In this document: positions 22,956 to 36,094 of the stretch, one piece after another | Layout: each line of letters begins with the position of its first letter | Position numbering within the stretch: the first letter of the stretch is position 1 | NCBI GenBank assembly: GCA_038025085.1 | Contig: CM076139.1 | Location: forward strand, 16,137,307 to 16,201,306 | Length of the DNA: 64,000 nucleotides | DNA from: Tetragonia tetragonoides | Lineage: Eukaryota; Streptophyta; Magnoliopsida; Caryophyllales; Aizoaceae | Direction of reading: 5' to 3' | Translations under genes and position numbers: made by a program | Notes under the pieces: generated by a model | Database searches by the model: none | What the model was told of the DNA's origin: nothing | The model's input: only the letters and a program-made list of their open reading frames with translations

Positions 22956-23512
22956 TTTTTTTTTAAGGGGAAAAACAAATTCATTCATAATTAAAAGCCA
23001 TACGGTATCTACAAACGAAATCCAAATTAACAAGGTGTAATTCTAAAACATTAGATAACATTCGAATAATAAAGCTACTTAGCATGGTAGATTCGACGAT
23101 TCCGAACGGTCTCGGCATTTCAATCGTTGTTTTTCATATTACAGCCTTTTCGCGCAGGACCCTGTCGCCATAGCTTTGTTGAATGTACAAATCTGACATC
23201 GTAGAAAACCTCTTGAAGAAGATCTGCAGTACCGCCATACGAATAACGAAACGAAAAACAAACAGTACTCTCACAAAAGGAGAGATATTCATACCCAAAA
23301 ACTGGGACAAACTAACTCTCACGGAAGGAGAAACTGATTTTATTCCAAACAACGAAACTAAAAAACTAAACAATACGAACACACTAAAAGGATTGGGGCT
23401 TACCATCAGCGATTTACTGATGGCAGCCCGTAAATCACAAAAGTAGGGTTAAAATTTTTTTGGGAGAAAAGGGGAAAGGAGGGAGGGACGACTGCCTTTT
23501 TAGTTTGTCTTT
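22956..23512 (-). mobile_element. Small TSD-flanked retroelement, copy 1
   Basis: A 557-bp insertion flanked by a 14-bp imperfect duplication, TAAGTTTAAA-(A/C)-TGA, at 22,942-22,955 and 23,513-23,526. A T-run at its left end is an A-tail on the minus strand, preceded on that strand by GAATTTGTTTTTCCCCTT. The same 3' region recurs at 52,809-53,085 and 55,057-55,851. The minus strand has an open frame of 90 codons (23,134-23,406) whose C-terminal half (SYGD-V-REKAVI) matches the frame in the 55-kb copy. No known domain was recognised. It looks like a non-autonomous LINE-mobilised element. Confidence 0.75.
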
Positions 23513-23526
23513 TAAGTTTAAACTGA

Positions 23527-24685
23527 CCTAAATTAAACAATTCGAACCTAAAGTTATTGAATCCAAACATGCATCGTAATTGACATCAAAATTCTAACAT
23601 AACATTGTCCATACTACTATCCAAAAAAAAATTGAAGTATTATTGTAGAAGCAAGGGAATAGGCTATTAGGCTATAACAAAATCATTATTGTCAAATTCA
23701 ATCATACTTGATAAGTTAACTTATTCCCTTATTGGCCCTTTTCCAATAAGCTAGACAAAACGACGGACATGGGGTTTAAGCTATGAATTAACAACCAATA
23801 AACCCTGGCCGATAAGGGTGGAAATCAAATGAGAATGACAACCTCATCTCACTCTCTTTCCTCCCAACTCCTTTTTCTTGCTCTCCAGACCTCCTGCTTG
23901 TGTGGTTGTGCCCCACATAGGTTGCATTTGATTGTTTGCCTTCCAACTATTTTTTGTTGGGTAGATTAAGCATCTAATAAGATAGCTTGATATTTTTTCT
24001 CTCTTTTCCTTTTCTCTCTTGAAATTACTTGGTTAATGCCAAAAACCCAGAACACAATAAGGAACAGAGAAATAAGGGAGAGAGAAAAATAGAGAGGTGC
24101 TGAACAACCCTTCACCCAAAATCCCCACCATTTCAAAACCCACTTCTCCAAATGCTCTGGAAAACTCTAATTTCCCATTTCTTGTAATCTTCAGTTGTCT
24201 CAGGTACATTTCGTGTTTTCTTGTTCCTTTTTCTTTTCATTTTGCAGCATCTTATTGAACTTGTTAGGTTTCTTTTTGTCATGAATCTGTGGTCAAACTT
24301 CAATCAATTGGAGTATTGTTGGGTAAATTATGATAAAGCTAGTAGCTTTGTTATGGCAGCATTTTAGATTAAAACTTCTTTCAGCAATTTGCGGTTTGAA
24401 ATTCACTGAACCTTCTTATGAGTGTCATTACTTATGTGTATGCTGAAAGATTTTTGTTTTAAAGGTTGAATTGTGGGTCTCTTTGTATGTTTTAAGATGT
24501 GCCATTTTGCATTGGTCTGTTCTAGTGACTACAGTAAATACCCAAAATTTTTTTCCTTGGTTTTTGAAGCAGGTGCTGCACTAGGAACTGAAAATTGGTG
24601 TCAAAAAACGCTCTTTGATATAAAATTCTGTGATAGAATAGTGGTATTTGACACAAGTTGATTTGGGCTACCTTAGAAACTTCAT
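23527..24685 (+). promoter_or_regulatory. Upstream region and probable 5' UTR of FtsZ2
   Basis: A pyrimidine-rich segment (about 23,850-23,890) and AGAGAGA tracts lie 0.6-0.8 kb upstream of the FtsZ2 ATG. A possible leader intron runs from a donor at CTCAG|GTACAT (about 24,203) to an acceptor at TTTTTGAAGCAG|GTGC (about 24,573). No definite TATA box could be chosen. The leader intron is inference from splice-site shape alone. Confidence 0.35.
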
Positions 24686-27600
24686 ATGGCGACGTGTGGG
24701 TCACCATCTCTTACTTGCTCGGATGCTCGAAACTGGACTGGAGTGTTGACTGTCTTTGGGAGAAGACTTCCCTTGGAGAGTCAATTAGGTAGAATTACTT
24801 CCCTGAAGATGTTTGAAAGGAATGGTTCATGGGTCAATGGCCAAAAAATAGTGACGTCATGTTTGCCCAGATTCAAGTGCCCTTCGAGTGTAAGTAGGTC
24901 TAGTAGCAATGACCCGTTTCTCAATCTGCATCCTGAAGTTTCATTGCTTAGAGGAGGTGATGCGAACAGCATTCTGAGTAACCCAAGGAATGATGCTCCA
25001 AGTGGAAGTGTGACGGAGAGCTTGAGAGAAGCTGCCCCTGCTAATAATTTCAATGAAGCTACAATCAAGGTAATTGGTGTTGGAGGAGGTGGTTCAAATG
25101 CAGTTAATCGTATGATAGAGAGCTCCATGAAAGGTGTGGAGTTTTGGATCGTCAATACCGATATTCAAGCCATGAGAATGTCTCCTGTGTTTGCTGAGAA
25201 CCGCTTGCAAATTGGTCAAGAGCTCACTCGAGGTCTGGGAGCTGGTGGGAATCCTGAAATAGGCATGAACGCAGCCAAAGAAAGCAAGGAATCAATAGAA
25301 GAGGCTCTTGATGGCTCAGATATGGTCTTTGTGACGGTGCGTTTCATACTTGTTTGGTCTTAAACTCTTTATGAGTCCCACGGAAAGGTGCATTGCTGTT
25401 TCATTAAATTTTGATTGCATCTACATTATATGACATTTAGTTTTGTTGCCCTTTTGCATCTTCAGACATAACATCTATACGAAGATAGAGAATAAAATAA
25501 GCTTCACAGTAATCCATTAGTCATTATTATCCCTTGAATATCTGTAGACTAGCTCTTAGCTGGAGTTTGTAATGGTAAGTGCATTTTGGAAGGCAATGCA
25601 CGAATATTTCCTGTGCTTTCAGAATTAGTTTTGGAATCTATCAATTAAGACTTGTTCTTGGGTTAAAAACAGTGAACTTGTTAAATACATGTGATCGTGT
25701 TGAGTTTTGGACTTTGGTATACATGTGACCTTATATATCCTTGTACTTTTTGAGTGTAAGAGTTGTTTGTGTACACTGTAATTTTCTCATTATATATCAT
25801 ACAACAGGACCTTGAAATAATCAATATTTAATCCATTACCTCGAGCACTTGGGTTCCTCTTTGCATCATACTTTAACTTTAATATACTGGGTTCGCTTGT
25901 TGTTAGTTCTAGATAAGTCACTTCTTTTTCTTAATATAAGTAAAGAAAATAAAGGAAAGGGTTCATACTCACACAAATCTGCTGGAGTTAGATTCTGGTC
26001 TTGTAGAAGATGAGTATTCTTAAGAGTCAATTGTCTTGTGCAGGCTGGTATGGGTGGTGGCACAGGCACTGGTGCAGCTCCTGTCATTGCTGGGGTTGCA
26101 AAGTCAATGGGAATTTTGACTGTTGGCATTGTGACAACCCCATTCTCTTTTGAGGGAAGGAGGAGGGCAGTTCAAGCCCAAGAAGGAATTGCAGCTTTGA
26201 GAGAAAATGTGGACACGCTCATTGTTATTCCAAATGACAAGCTACTAACTGCAGTATCCCAGTCTACACCTGTTACAGAAGCATTTAACCTAGCTGATGA
26301 TATTCTACGGCAGGGTGTTCGTGGTATCTCGGACATTATTACGGTATGTAGCTTATCTTACACCTTAGGTTTCTCTTAAGAGATTTGAACTGGATATATG
26401 CAAAGATATGGACCTTGCAATGATAAGGAACTTCATCTTTTGGTCGAAGTTCACCCCTATGTGGATGATAATACAATACATTACCACCTAAAGAAACAGA
26501 GGCAAAAGCCCATTATTAAACCATAGGTAGAGACCTCTATTAACTCAAAAATTAAAAAGCTAAACCAACCAACAAAATAACAGCAATAAGGCGTATACTC
26601 AGAAACAGCTGAACTAGCCTGATATGGAATTCTAAGCTTGTTCTACCATTATTAAGGGCATCTGTAGTAATATTTTCATGTCAACAAGCCCTTCTGCGCA
26701 AATATTCCATGGAGAAACACCTGTTGATATGCAGTTTCGGCACTCTTATGAGCTGTGCATTCTGTGCTATGTTTGTGAGAGAACCAAGTTTGTTCATGAA
26801 ATGACAATTTATGGTTATATTGTGAGCCGAAGCCCAAAGATCTAGGAAACATTTTCGGTAATAGAATATTAGTTTGAATAGCACTCTATGTTTGTGTTCT
26901 TGTTGGTTGTCGTATGTTTGGTAAATTTATCTTTGTGAATTCTGTTCTTTGCTACACTTTATATTCCCTTTCTACTTTTTGCAGATACCTGGGTTGGTGA
27001 ATGTGGACTTTGCAGATGTGCGGGCTATCATGGAAGACGCTGGCTCTTCATTGATGGGAATAGGAACTGCCACTGGTATCCTGTCTCTCTCACTAAAAGA
27101 AGCAACTTGATATTAAAATGTTTGGGATGGTTGTCAGGATGTGTGACAGATATTTTAAACTTATATTCCTGTGATTCTTCTGTTGTCCCCTTCGTGAAAA
27201 AACTTCATCCAGCCCTTAAAATGATTATCCAATGGATAAAAGATGCTTAGGAACCATCTCTTACTGTTGTAACCTTCTTTCAAGGTGTTCAATGATTAAG
27301 AATGAAGTTGGGAATGGTCTTGTCTTCTTATCTTAAAAAGAAATTAAATAAACAAAAAATTGGAATGCTCTTGGTAGCCTTTACGTTGCAGAACTTGTGA
27401 AATTATCTCAAGCATGTATTAAGTCTCTTGACCTTATTGTTTTCCACCTGAATAAGAGTGTTGTTAAATGCAGCTCCCATTTTTACTAAACACAGTTTCC
27501 CACTTATGCCAAAATTACTTACGATCTCTTGATCTATTTAAAAAGAATGTTGGTATTATCTTTAGCAAAAAAGAAAATAATAGTGAGCCTTTTTTTTTTA

Positions 27601-30600
27601 AATGAGTTGGGTATTTTGATATTAAAATTTCAAATATAGAGCCGGGCAGAAAATTGGGGGTTTGGCTGCGTCAGCCAACATTACCTTGGGCTATGGCCAG
27701 CGCATCCTACAACCCCCCTTACTATCAGGTGGAGCGCCTGATACCCCCCCCCCCCCCCTCATCCCACTTTTCACCCAACCCATGTTTTTAGATATTAAAT
27801 TTGGCATTTAGTGAGAGATAAGAGAGGAAGGTGGTTTGTCCTAAAAGAACAAGAGGGCAATTTGGGTATATGAAAAAAAAAGGGTGATGTGCTTAGTAAA
27901 TTGAGTTCTGTATTTAGAACTTATGTAAGGTAATCAGTCCCCATATGGCTCTTGGTTTCCTAGATCTCTGAAGGAGTACAAGGGTAGGTATGTTATCACG
28001 GAATAAAATTTTCTTTTGAGAAAGTTATATCATTGGTCTAGGTGCTAGGATGGTAGCCACTTACGGCTAGCGCCAATCAACTGCAAGTTGTAGCTGCATC
28101 TTTAATCTTCACTGCCATTAGATTACTGAAGAAGCAAAACTCACCTCGATTTGGATATTAGCCGCTATATGAATGTTGTAGCGTTAGTAATATTGTGGAA
28201 TCGTATTGTTACGGGTTGTGTAAATCGAGGCAGTCGTGGTGTGATTGGCTCACATATAGTTGTGATTTTTGCTTAACAATCATAATAACAACATTGTATG
28301 TTCTAATTCATCATTAAAGGGTTATATTAGATCAAGGTAATAAGGACATAAACTAATAATATATTGAGGAAGTTTATAATCTAATAAACATATAATATTT
28401 ATTTCAAGCATCTAATTGTACTTTAGCAAAATAATTGTTTTGTACTCTTAAGTGGGCTTTATGTAGACTTTTATAGCCCCTTAAAAAACTGTAGACTTTT
28501 CTAGGAATTTAAAAGGCCACAATTATGTCTTTGTGGTGTGTTTCTAGCTTATAGACATGATCTCATCTCATGTATGAAAAGTAATGGAGGTTACCAAAAA
28601 GCAACAGTAAAAGCTTAATCGACCATGGTTAATAGATCACGGTTACAACTTACAAGCAGTGAATAGCATAGTGGCAAGTTCAAAACCAACGACATAGCAG
28701 CACTAAGTTACGTAGCAGCTGCTATTTACCTCCCCTGTTGAAGAGTTAAACTTTAGTATTACTTGGTCAGAATTTGGATATTGTCCTTGAGCCAATCAAC
28801 ATCAATTCCAAAGAGGCTCCCGCCGAGAGGGGTAAGGGTGGGGGTCAATTGAACACAAATTTACTCCTAAAACAGAGAGGTTGTTTCCTTTGACCCTTGT
28901 TCCTCATGTGCAACTTCACAAGTAGTAGTGCAAACAGTTTGGTGAGCGATATTGGTTTAGTCCATTATATTCCAAAGCCAATACGATGGAGGAATGGACT
29001 TGGGTGGAAAAACTTTTAAATTGATGAAGAGTTCTGCTGAATCTCCCCATGAATTCTACTCAAAATGATCTAGAGCTCTTGCTATGCTTTGTAAGTCTAT
29101 GACACTGTAGGTACCTATTATTGTGATCTGGACCGTTTGACTTTTTTCTGTTTATAATTTTCATCTTGTATGTCTTGCAGTTCAGAGAAGCCTGGCTAGG
29201 AGCATAATTGCTCTTATCTAGTTTACGGATTGTCATCTTGTTGAGTGTCTTTGCTGAATAACTCGACTATACTATTTGGATAATATATCCTGTGTCATCT
29301 TCGTACAGGTAAGACTCGAGCAAGAGATGCAGCCCTCAACGCTATCCAGTCACCTTTACTAGATATCGGCATAGAAAGAGCCACAGGAATTGTGTGGAAC
29401 GTAACTGGTGGAACTGATCTTACATTATTCGAGGTATCCTTTATTTTGTCTATTAGGCGTGTGGGCTGCGATAGTGAATACCTTATCTGCTATGTCCAGA
29501 TTTTCTTTTCTTGTGTACTACATCTGAAATGAGCCTATCTGGCTGACTCCAAAATTTGCATATTGTATATCGTCTAGCTGACTTCTGTGGACCTCAAAAC
29601 CCTTCCCTACCCATCATGGTATAAAAAACCGTAAAGCCTATAATGCTTATCCGGCAAGGTAAAGTCAGCTACGTAGATTGCTGGCCATCAATAGTGTTAA
29701 GAACTCTTCTCTTTTCTGTTATCATCTACTGCTGTGTTTTGCGATTACTGTTGATGATTACGGCAACCCACTCAATGGGTTGGGGATGGTCTGTAGAGAG
29801 GAAAGAACACAAATACCTTTCTCAGTTTCTGTAACCATCTCCTGCTGTGTTTTGTGATAGTTTTTTATAATTAATGCAACCAACACAAAGGGTTGTGATG
29901 GTCTATACTCCTGTCGTATACTCCCGACATCACTGGACAGGAGAGAACCCCAATACTCATTATTGTCATCGATATTTCCTGCACAGCACTCCCTCTGCCC
30001 CATTATGATTGTTGCAGTGGCCTTTTTTGCAGATTCCTAGATGCAGGTTGTACACATATTTTCTTTCAATAGATTGTTGTTAGTTCTCTTCAAAGTTCAA
30101 ACTATGGTGGAGAATTTATTGTCTTATTTTTGCTACAACTTTTCAATTTATCCAATTCACTATATTTCAGAAGAAAGTTTTGGTCTAAGAGTTGTGAGTT
30201 TGAGAAGAGAAAAGAAATCAAGTCAATAGTGACAATCACAGTGCAACAGACCAATACTTGTAGAAAAGTTAGAGCTAGCACACTTCAAAACTATACCTTG
30301 TATGTCATGAAAGCTAGGCATAGTTGCTAGCTCTACTGTCGACCTTTCTTTACCAATTGCTGAGGCCTCCAGTTCCACATTGCCAGTATGTATGGGAAAT
30401 TTGATTGGTAATGGGAATCACTTATGTTTGATATCACGATCTAAGCAAATTTATATAGTTAGTTCATTCATAGTGGTTCAAAGATTCAAAATATTTTATG
30501 TTCAATCCTAATAGCCAAAAGATTCACAAATCTTTGGCTTTGGAATATAATGGATTAAAATCAAAATGGTTTATCAAACTATCCGCACTTCTTATTTATT

Positions 30601-32704
30601 GTGAAGTTGTATCGCCCCGCTTCGGATCAAGGGTCAAATGGAAACAACCTCTTAGTAAGGCTGCGGGAGCCTATTTGGTGGCACTGAGGTTATGTAGTTC
30701 ATTTATAGTGCTTACTTGAGTAGATATAGTGATAGTCAAGCAGTGAAGAGTCTTGAGAAGAAAGGGGGTGTTTGGATGTTGGCTTGTGGGGTGGCTTTTG
30801 GCAAAATTGGATGTTTGACCAGTCCACCATCCAATATTGGTGTTTGGATGTTAGCTTGTGAGATTGGCTTTTGGGTTCCCACAAGCCAACTTTTGAAAAG
30901 CCAATGAGGTTAGCTTATGGGTATTGGCTGGTGGCATTAATGTAGTCAAGACTTGCAATTATTTACTCCTATGCCATCAAATTCCTCAATCATATGAATG
31001 TCCTTATAGGTCATTTTACATATAACCAGCTAATATTACCAGCCAATGTTACCAAACATCTCCTTTCAGACATCCAATATTACCAGCCGGTCAAATCAGC
31101 TAACAATATCAGCCATCAGCCACCAGCCACCAGCCATCAGCCACCAGCCAATTGCCAAACAGGGCCAAAGTCTTTACTGCCTGATGATGTTACTTGTTCT
31201 ATTGAGATTCTACTGGCCAATTTTAGTATCTCATGCTAATACATCCACATGATGTCTCTGTCTTGATAAATATTCACATTTAAACTGTGGCAGGTAAATG
31301 CTGCAGCAGAGGTAATATATGATCTTGTAGACCCAAGTGCCAATTTAATATTTGGAGCAGTGATAGATCCATCACTTACTGGTCAGGTGCGTATACAGGG
31401 GGTTTCGTACCTTCTTTCTTTCCCCTTCTTCCATCTCTCTCCTTGGAGTTCAGTCTCTCATTTACAATCCTAAATTCCGTTTGCATTTTGCTTGCACTCA
31501 TCTGAAGTTCCATATCATCATTATTCAGATGCCTCAGTTAACTACTGGGACAACATGACACCAGATTGGTTTTATATTGGCAATAATGATCAATTTTCAG
31601 TAACTTTTAAACATTGTTGAAAGAAAAAACCGGATCATGTTATATGTTGGTTGTCTGTTCACTTGAACCTTTAGTTTCTCCAATGGACTTAAACCTGTTG
31701 TTTCTATTGATTAGGTAAATTTTGTCATGAAAATTGCCTATTTCCTTCCAAGTGCCTCATTTTGCTTCTAATGTCATACTGCAAGTCTGCAAAGCACAAA
31801 CGATGAGAATTTTGTACTTATCAAAGTGCTAATTGACATGAACATGGTACAATAACAACCACCTCTGCATGACGCCCTAGCCATGGCCGCGTATGGAGAC
31901 AGTTCCTGCAAGTACCCCTCGATTGAAGTTAGGCTGTTCCATTAGACTCTTGACTGAAAATGCATCGGGACATTTCATTTAAGCGGCGGTGGACAATTTT
32001 TTAAGACGTAATCAATATCGACATCAACATCCCCCCCCTGGACCTTTTATGTGAAGCGCGATGAACATCTGCAACTCCATAATAAATAAGCACAGATAGT
32101 TTAGTGAGCCATTTCGATTATTAGTCCATCATAATCGAAAGCTGAAAAGTTGCCATTAGTGATTCTTTGCTCTGCTGAAGATGGATATCTGTTGTATTCC
32201 ATGTTTCTTTAAAATGACTACCCTCTTAGGATGTGTTTTCTTGTTAGTCACAAAAAAAATGTTATTGTCCAACATGTTAGATAACCCTATAATTGTCTTG
32301 CTTATATTTCCCTTTCTCAATTCAGGTCAGTATAACTTTAATTGCCACTGGGTTTAAACGTCAGGAAGAAGGAGAAAGCAGGCCCATGCAGGTAAACACA
32401 CCCCCCCCCCCCCAATGAAAATAACACAACAAAAAATAAACAAATTGAAGGAAAATATTATTTTTCTTCCTTGTCCATAGGCAAATAAAGGAAGGAAAAT
32501 TTTGGAGTCAATGAAATGAAAACAATGGAATGGAAGTTTGAGAGCGCAAGAGCTGATTTGAAACTGTAAATGCAGGGAAGTCAGCTAGCACAAGGAGATA
32601 TTGGCCTTGGAAGCAATCGAAGGCCATCATTTAGTGAAGGTAGCTCAGTGGAGATCCCTGAGTTTCTGAGAAAGAAAGGGCGTTCGCGTTATCCTCGGGC
32701 ATGA
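24686..32704 (+). CDS. FTSZ2: Plastid division protein FtsZ2
   Basis: Seven coding exons: 24,686-25,336, 26,044-26,343, 26,985-27,075, 29,309-29,433, 31,294-31,386, 32,326-32,391 and 32,576-32,704. All have GT-AG introns and phases that join cleanly, giving 484 residues (Arabidopsis FtsZ2 proteins are about 478). Residues 1 to about 60 look like a chloroplast transit peptide. The GTPase fold starts at about 127 with [16 protein letters not shown]. The tubulin signature GGGTGTG is at 221-227, and the T7 loop NVDFADV, which completes the active site of the next subunit, at about 323-329. The tail [15 protein letters not shown] (470-483) is the conserved C-terminal motif that binds ARC6 and marks FtsZ2 rather than FtsZ1. 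FtsZ2 assembles with FtsZ1 into the stromal division ring. No broken residue was seen. Introns 3 (2.2 kb) and 4 (1.9 kb) are long; intron 4 carries a SINE-like and a MITE-like repeat. Confidence 0.97.
30533..30700 (+). mobile_element. Decayed SINE-like repeat in FtsZ2 intron 4
   Basis: The block from TTTGGCTTTGGAATATAATGG to about GGTGGCACTGAGG matches, with substitutions and deletions, the repeat at 57,083-57,325, including CACTTCTTATTTATT and GTAAGGCTGCG. The terminal TTG run is absent here. Confidence 0.6.
30763..31166. mobile_element. MITE-like element in FtsZ2 intron 4
   Basis: The left end GGGGGTGTTTGGATGTTGGC and the right end GCCAATTGCCAAACAGGGCC have inverted similarity. The interior repeats GTGTTTGGATGTTGGCTTGTG and GTGTTTGGATGTTAGCTTGTG, and later a CCACCAGCCA/CCATCAGCCA run (31,120-31,150). 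Target duplications were not resolved. Confidence 0.5.
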
Positions 32705-33474
32705 TTCATTTTCCAATATACTTAAAAGAGTACCATGCATCTGTAACCCCAAGAAGCTTTTTCTGGATGTAAAGCATGTCTTTGTAGGTAGAAGTTATGC
32801 CTTCCATGTGATGTTTCTAGCTCGTATATAACAGTGATTGCCTTGTTTGAAATATAGGGTTTTAAAATAAGTTAGATATTAAGTTGTTCTGTATACCTTG
32901 ATTTTCTGACCAGAAAATCTGACCTACGCCATGTTTACCGTGATAATTTATCTTTTAAAGTTTAATTTCAACCCCAAATTTTTAGTGCTGCATTATGTTT
33001 TGATTCAGGCCCAAGTTTGCCTACAATGCGCAAAGAGGGTGCTTACTGCTTATCGAAACCCTGAAAGTCTGAAACCACGTGTTTCCTGAATAGAATAATT
33101 GCATTCTGAAAGAATCAGATCTTCATTTCACAATGATCCAAATCAATTTCCTCGTCCACAAATTTCAGTTCACAATACAAAACTTGTGTTGAAAGAGGAA
33201 CCAAAATCAGTTGTTGAAGATTAGGGCACTGTAACTACACTAGCTAATCCGGCTTCATAATTCCACGAAACAATTTATATTCCAATTAGGAAACTCTGCA
33301 TCTCGCCATCTTGTCAGTGATGTCATTCTCGTCTCAATGAGCTATGACCAGCTTGTACCAGCACAAATATATAGCCAGATAACTACATAGCTGACCTCGT
33401 GTCCTCGTCCTGGCCTCTCTCTATCTCGCAGAGATGGTGTCCATACAAGTAAATTCTTATCAAGCCTCTAGGCC
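32705..33474. other. Intergenic space between convergent FtsZ2 and PPR genes
   Basis: Only 770 bp separate the FtsZ2 stop from the PPR stop. The stretch must hold both 3' UTRs and polyadenylation regions. No ORF, RNA gene or repeat was recognised. Confidence 0.5.
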
Positions 33475-35556
33475 TTACCAGTAATCTCCACAGGAACACG
33501 AACCATCGGAAAAGTGATGGAACCTGCTAATGTCTCTCACAATTATAGTTCTCCCTACGACCTTTGCTATCAACTTAATTGCAGAGTGACAGTCTGTACA
33601 TATCCTTAAATTCTTTTTGATGATGATAGGCTTCCAAGATGGCAGACTCAATAGTGCAAATGCAACAGCAATCTTTTCACTGTGATTCCGGAGCATCCTC
33701 TCCTTTGCAATATCATCTGTAACAATAGGGATGACATCTTTTTGGGGTATATATCCAACTTTCTTTATGTCATCAAGGAGACTATCAAGCTTCTCATAGA
33801 TGGCTGTCTGTTGAGGATGAGACCAGTTATGAGCACCAAAAACATGGGTTTTGTTGCCAACATCAACCCAGCTATAGCCAGGTAGCTTCTTTAGGTTGCC
33901 GTCCTTAATCATCTTCCTCAAACTTCTTACTTCTTCCCATTGTCTTTCCTTTGCATAGACATTTGAGAGTAAAATGTGAACACTACTGTTCTCAGGTTCG
34001 AGCCTCAGTAGTTTCTCTGCGGCAATTTCAGCCCTTGCCTTGTCACCATGAATCTTGCAAGCTCCTAGATAGGAACACCAACCAAAAGCATTTGGCTCAA
34101 AAGGCATGTTCTTTATGAATTCCTCCGCTTCTTTGAGCTTCCCTGCTCGGCCAAGCAGATCAATCACACAAGCATAGTGTTCTTCTGTAGGTGCCACCCC
34201 ATAAACACTCTCCATAGAGTTGAAGAAACATAGACCATCTTCAACCAACCCAGCATGGCTGCAACCAATTACGAGGTTGATAAAGGTTATCGCGTTTGGT
34301 TTTATACTTCTGTGGTCCATTCTTTCGAAAACTTTAATGGCTTCTTTCCCCATACCATGCTGAGAAAATCCACCCAACAAGGAGTTCCATGCAAATTCAG
34401 TTGGATTTCGGATATGTTCAAATAAGCATGCAGCTTGCTCAACCAATCCACACTTCCCATACATAAAAACGAAAGCAGAAGAGACAAATGGATCTGCTGC
34501 GAATTTCATTTTAACCACTTGAGCATGAAGCTGCAACCCTTGCTCAAGAGCAGCTTGATTAGCACAAGCCTTGACCAAGCTGGAAAAAGTAAACTCGTTA
34601 GGCTCCACATCCTGCCTCCTCAACTCCACAAAAATGTCGAGTGCTTTCTCTATTTTTTCTGCTTCTGCGTACCCATCAATCAAAGAAGTATACGATACAA
34701 TGTTCATACTTTTAGAATCATCCCCAAACACTTTCGAAGCGCTTCCCATGTCACCAACTTTTGAGTAAACATCTACAAGTGCATTGCCAACGGATGTCTC
34801 CTTTTCAAAACCCAATTTTACAACCAAGGAATGAACACACTTTCCCAACCCACAAGCCTTTATTGCACCACAGGCACTCAAAGCACTAGACATCACATAA
34901 TTATCAATTTGTATTCCCTCAAGTGACATCTTCTTAAAACCCAACAAAGCCTCCTTAAAGTCACCATTTTTAGCATACCCATCAATCATCGCAGTCCACG
35001 AAACTTCATCCTTATAAGGCATCTCCTCAAAGACCTTACAAGCATCATCAATCACCCCACATTTAGAGTACATATCAGCAAGATTACTACCCACAAATAA
35101 TTCATCATTGAACCCACATTTCATACTGAGGCAATGCATCTGTCTCCCAAACACAACATCCTTGAGCAATGTCGTGGCCTGAATAACACTCGAAAATGCA
35201 AATTCATTTGGGCTTTCCCCAAAAACTCTCATCTGACACAATGTATGCAAGGCTTCCAAGTAGAAAGCATTCTGCGAGAAAGCGGTGATCATTGCAGTCC
35301 ATGAAACCAAGTTTCGTTGAGGCATTTCGTCGAACAGCTTGTGGGCATAGTCGACATGCCCACATTTCGCATACATATTAAGAAGATGATTGTTGACATA
35401 TTTGCATACTCGACTAACTGAACGAATGAGCTGGGCATGAAGCTGTTTGCCTTCTCTGAGGTTCTTTGATTGTGTGAAAGTTTGGATAATTTGGGCCAAG
35501 TTATCGGGATCCTTCTGTATTGAAGAACTCAGTCACCACTGCGTTCGATATTTCAT
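33475..35556 (-). CDS. PPR protein, PLS class with DYW domain, in-frame TGA at codon 8
   Basis: An intron-less reading frame of the plant DYW family, which edits C to U in chloroplast or mitochondrial RNA. Tandem PPR units are clear, for example NHLLNMYAKCGHVDYAHKLF and NLVSWTAMITAFSQN. E/E+ motifs follow (PGYSWVDVGNKTHVF). The DYW domain carries HSE and CTDCH zinc-ligand motifs and ends CSCGDYW. TAA is at 33,477-33,475. The open part read from 35,499 has 674 codons. The only upstream in-frame ATG is 35,556-35,554. From it the frame reads MKYRTQW, then TGA (35,535-35,533), then LSSSIQKDPDNLAQIIQ with no break. The next in-frame ATG (35,376-35,374) lies inside the first repeats. So the copy has a nonsense change, uses a later start, or has a 5' exon spliced near TTCAATACAG (about 35,516). 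The target RNA cannot be told from here. Confidence 0.9.
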
Positions 35557-35774
35557 AGGAGACACAGAATTTTTTGCTGATTGGCAGAATTGAAAATGCG
35601 GGGTATACTATTTTCCTTTCAAGATTCACCAAAAAGACCCATTTTCGTGAGTATGATTATATGAATGATCGCGCGGTTAATTCAGGTTTTGATTGGGTTG
35701 GGCTTATATTTGGAATATACTCTTTTGAGTCTTGAATCATGAATGAGCCTTGGACAACTCGAGCAATAGCATGT

Positions 35775-35891
35775 TTTGTCTGGACTTAGTCCACCATGGA
35801 TTAAGTACATTAGTGAAAATATTTGGGGACATGGATGATATTTTTAAAAAGATTTAGATCATTGGTCCACCGTGGACCAAGTCCACACAAG
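35775..35891. mobile_element. Small MITE, first of two neighbouring copies
   Basis: The inverted ends TGTCTGGACTTAGTCCACCA and TGGACCAAGTCCACACAAG enclose a shared core, TAGTGAAAATATTT-GGGACA. A second copy lies 53 bp downstream. The hairpin is about 117 bp. The flanks do not show an unambiguous duplication. Confidence 0.6.
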
Positions 35892-35943
35892 GTTTTGTAC
35901 TCGAGCAAATAGTGGATGTTACTCCGTTATTGCAGTAACATGT

Positions 35944-36067
35944 CTTGTGTGGACTTAGTCCACCATCGACCAAAAACACTAGTGAAAATATTTAGGGACA
36001 AAGAGGGTATACCGTATATTTAAAAAGATTTAGTTTATTGGTCCACCATGAACTAAGTCCACACAAG
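35944..36067. mobile_element. Small MITE, second neighbouring copy
   Basis: CTTGTGTGGACTTAGT at the left pairs with ACTAAGTCCACACAAG at the right (16 bp, perfect). It has the same core as the copy at 35,775-35,891. At 124 bp, it could form a long hairpin if transcribed. Confidence 0.7.
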
Positions 36068-36094
36068 TTTTTGTATTATTGTAGCGTACTCGCC

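Noticed and set aside
24781..25155. 124-codon minus frame over FtsZ2 exon 1
   Set aside because: It is the antisense of a well-supported coding exon and has no domain.
34302..34764. Minus and plus frames of 60-110 codons within the PPR gene
   Set aside because: Shadow frames of the PPR coding sequence.
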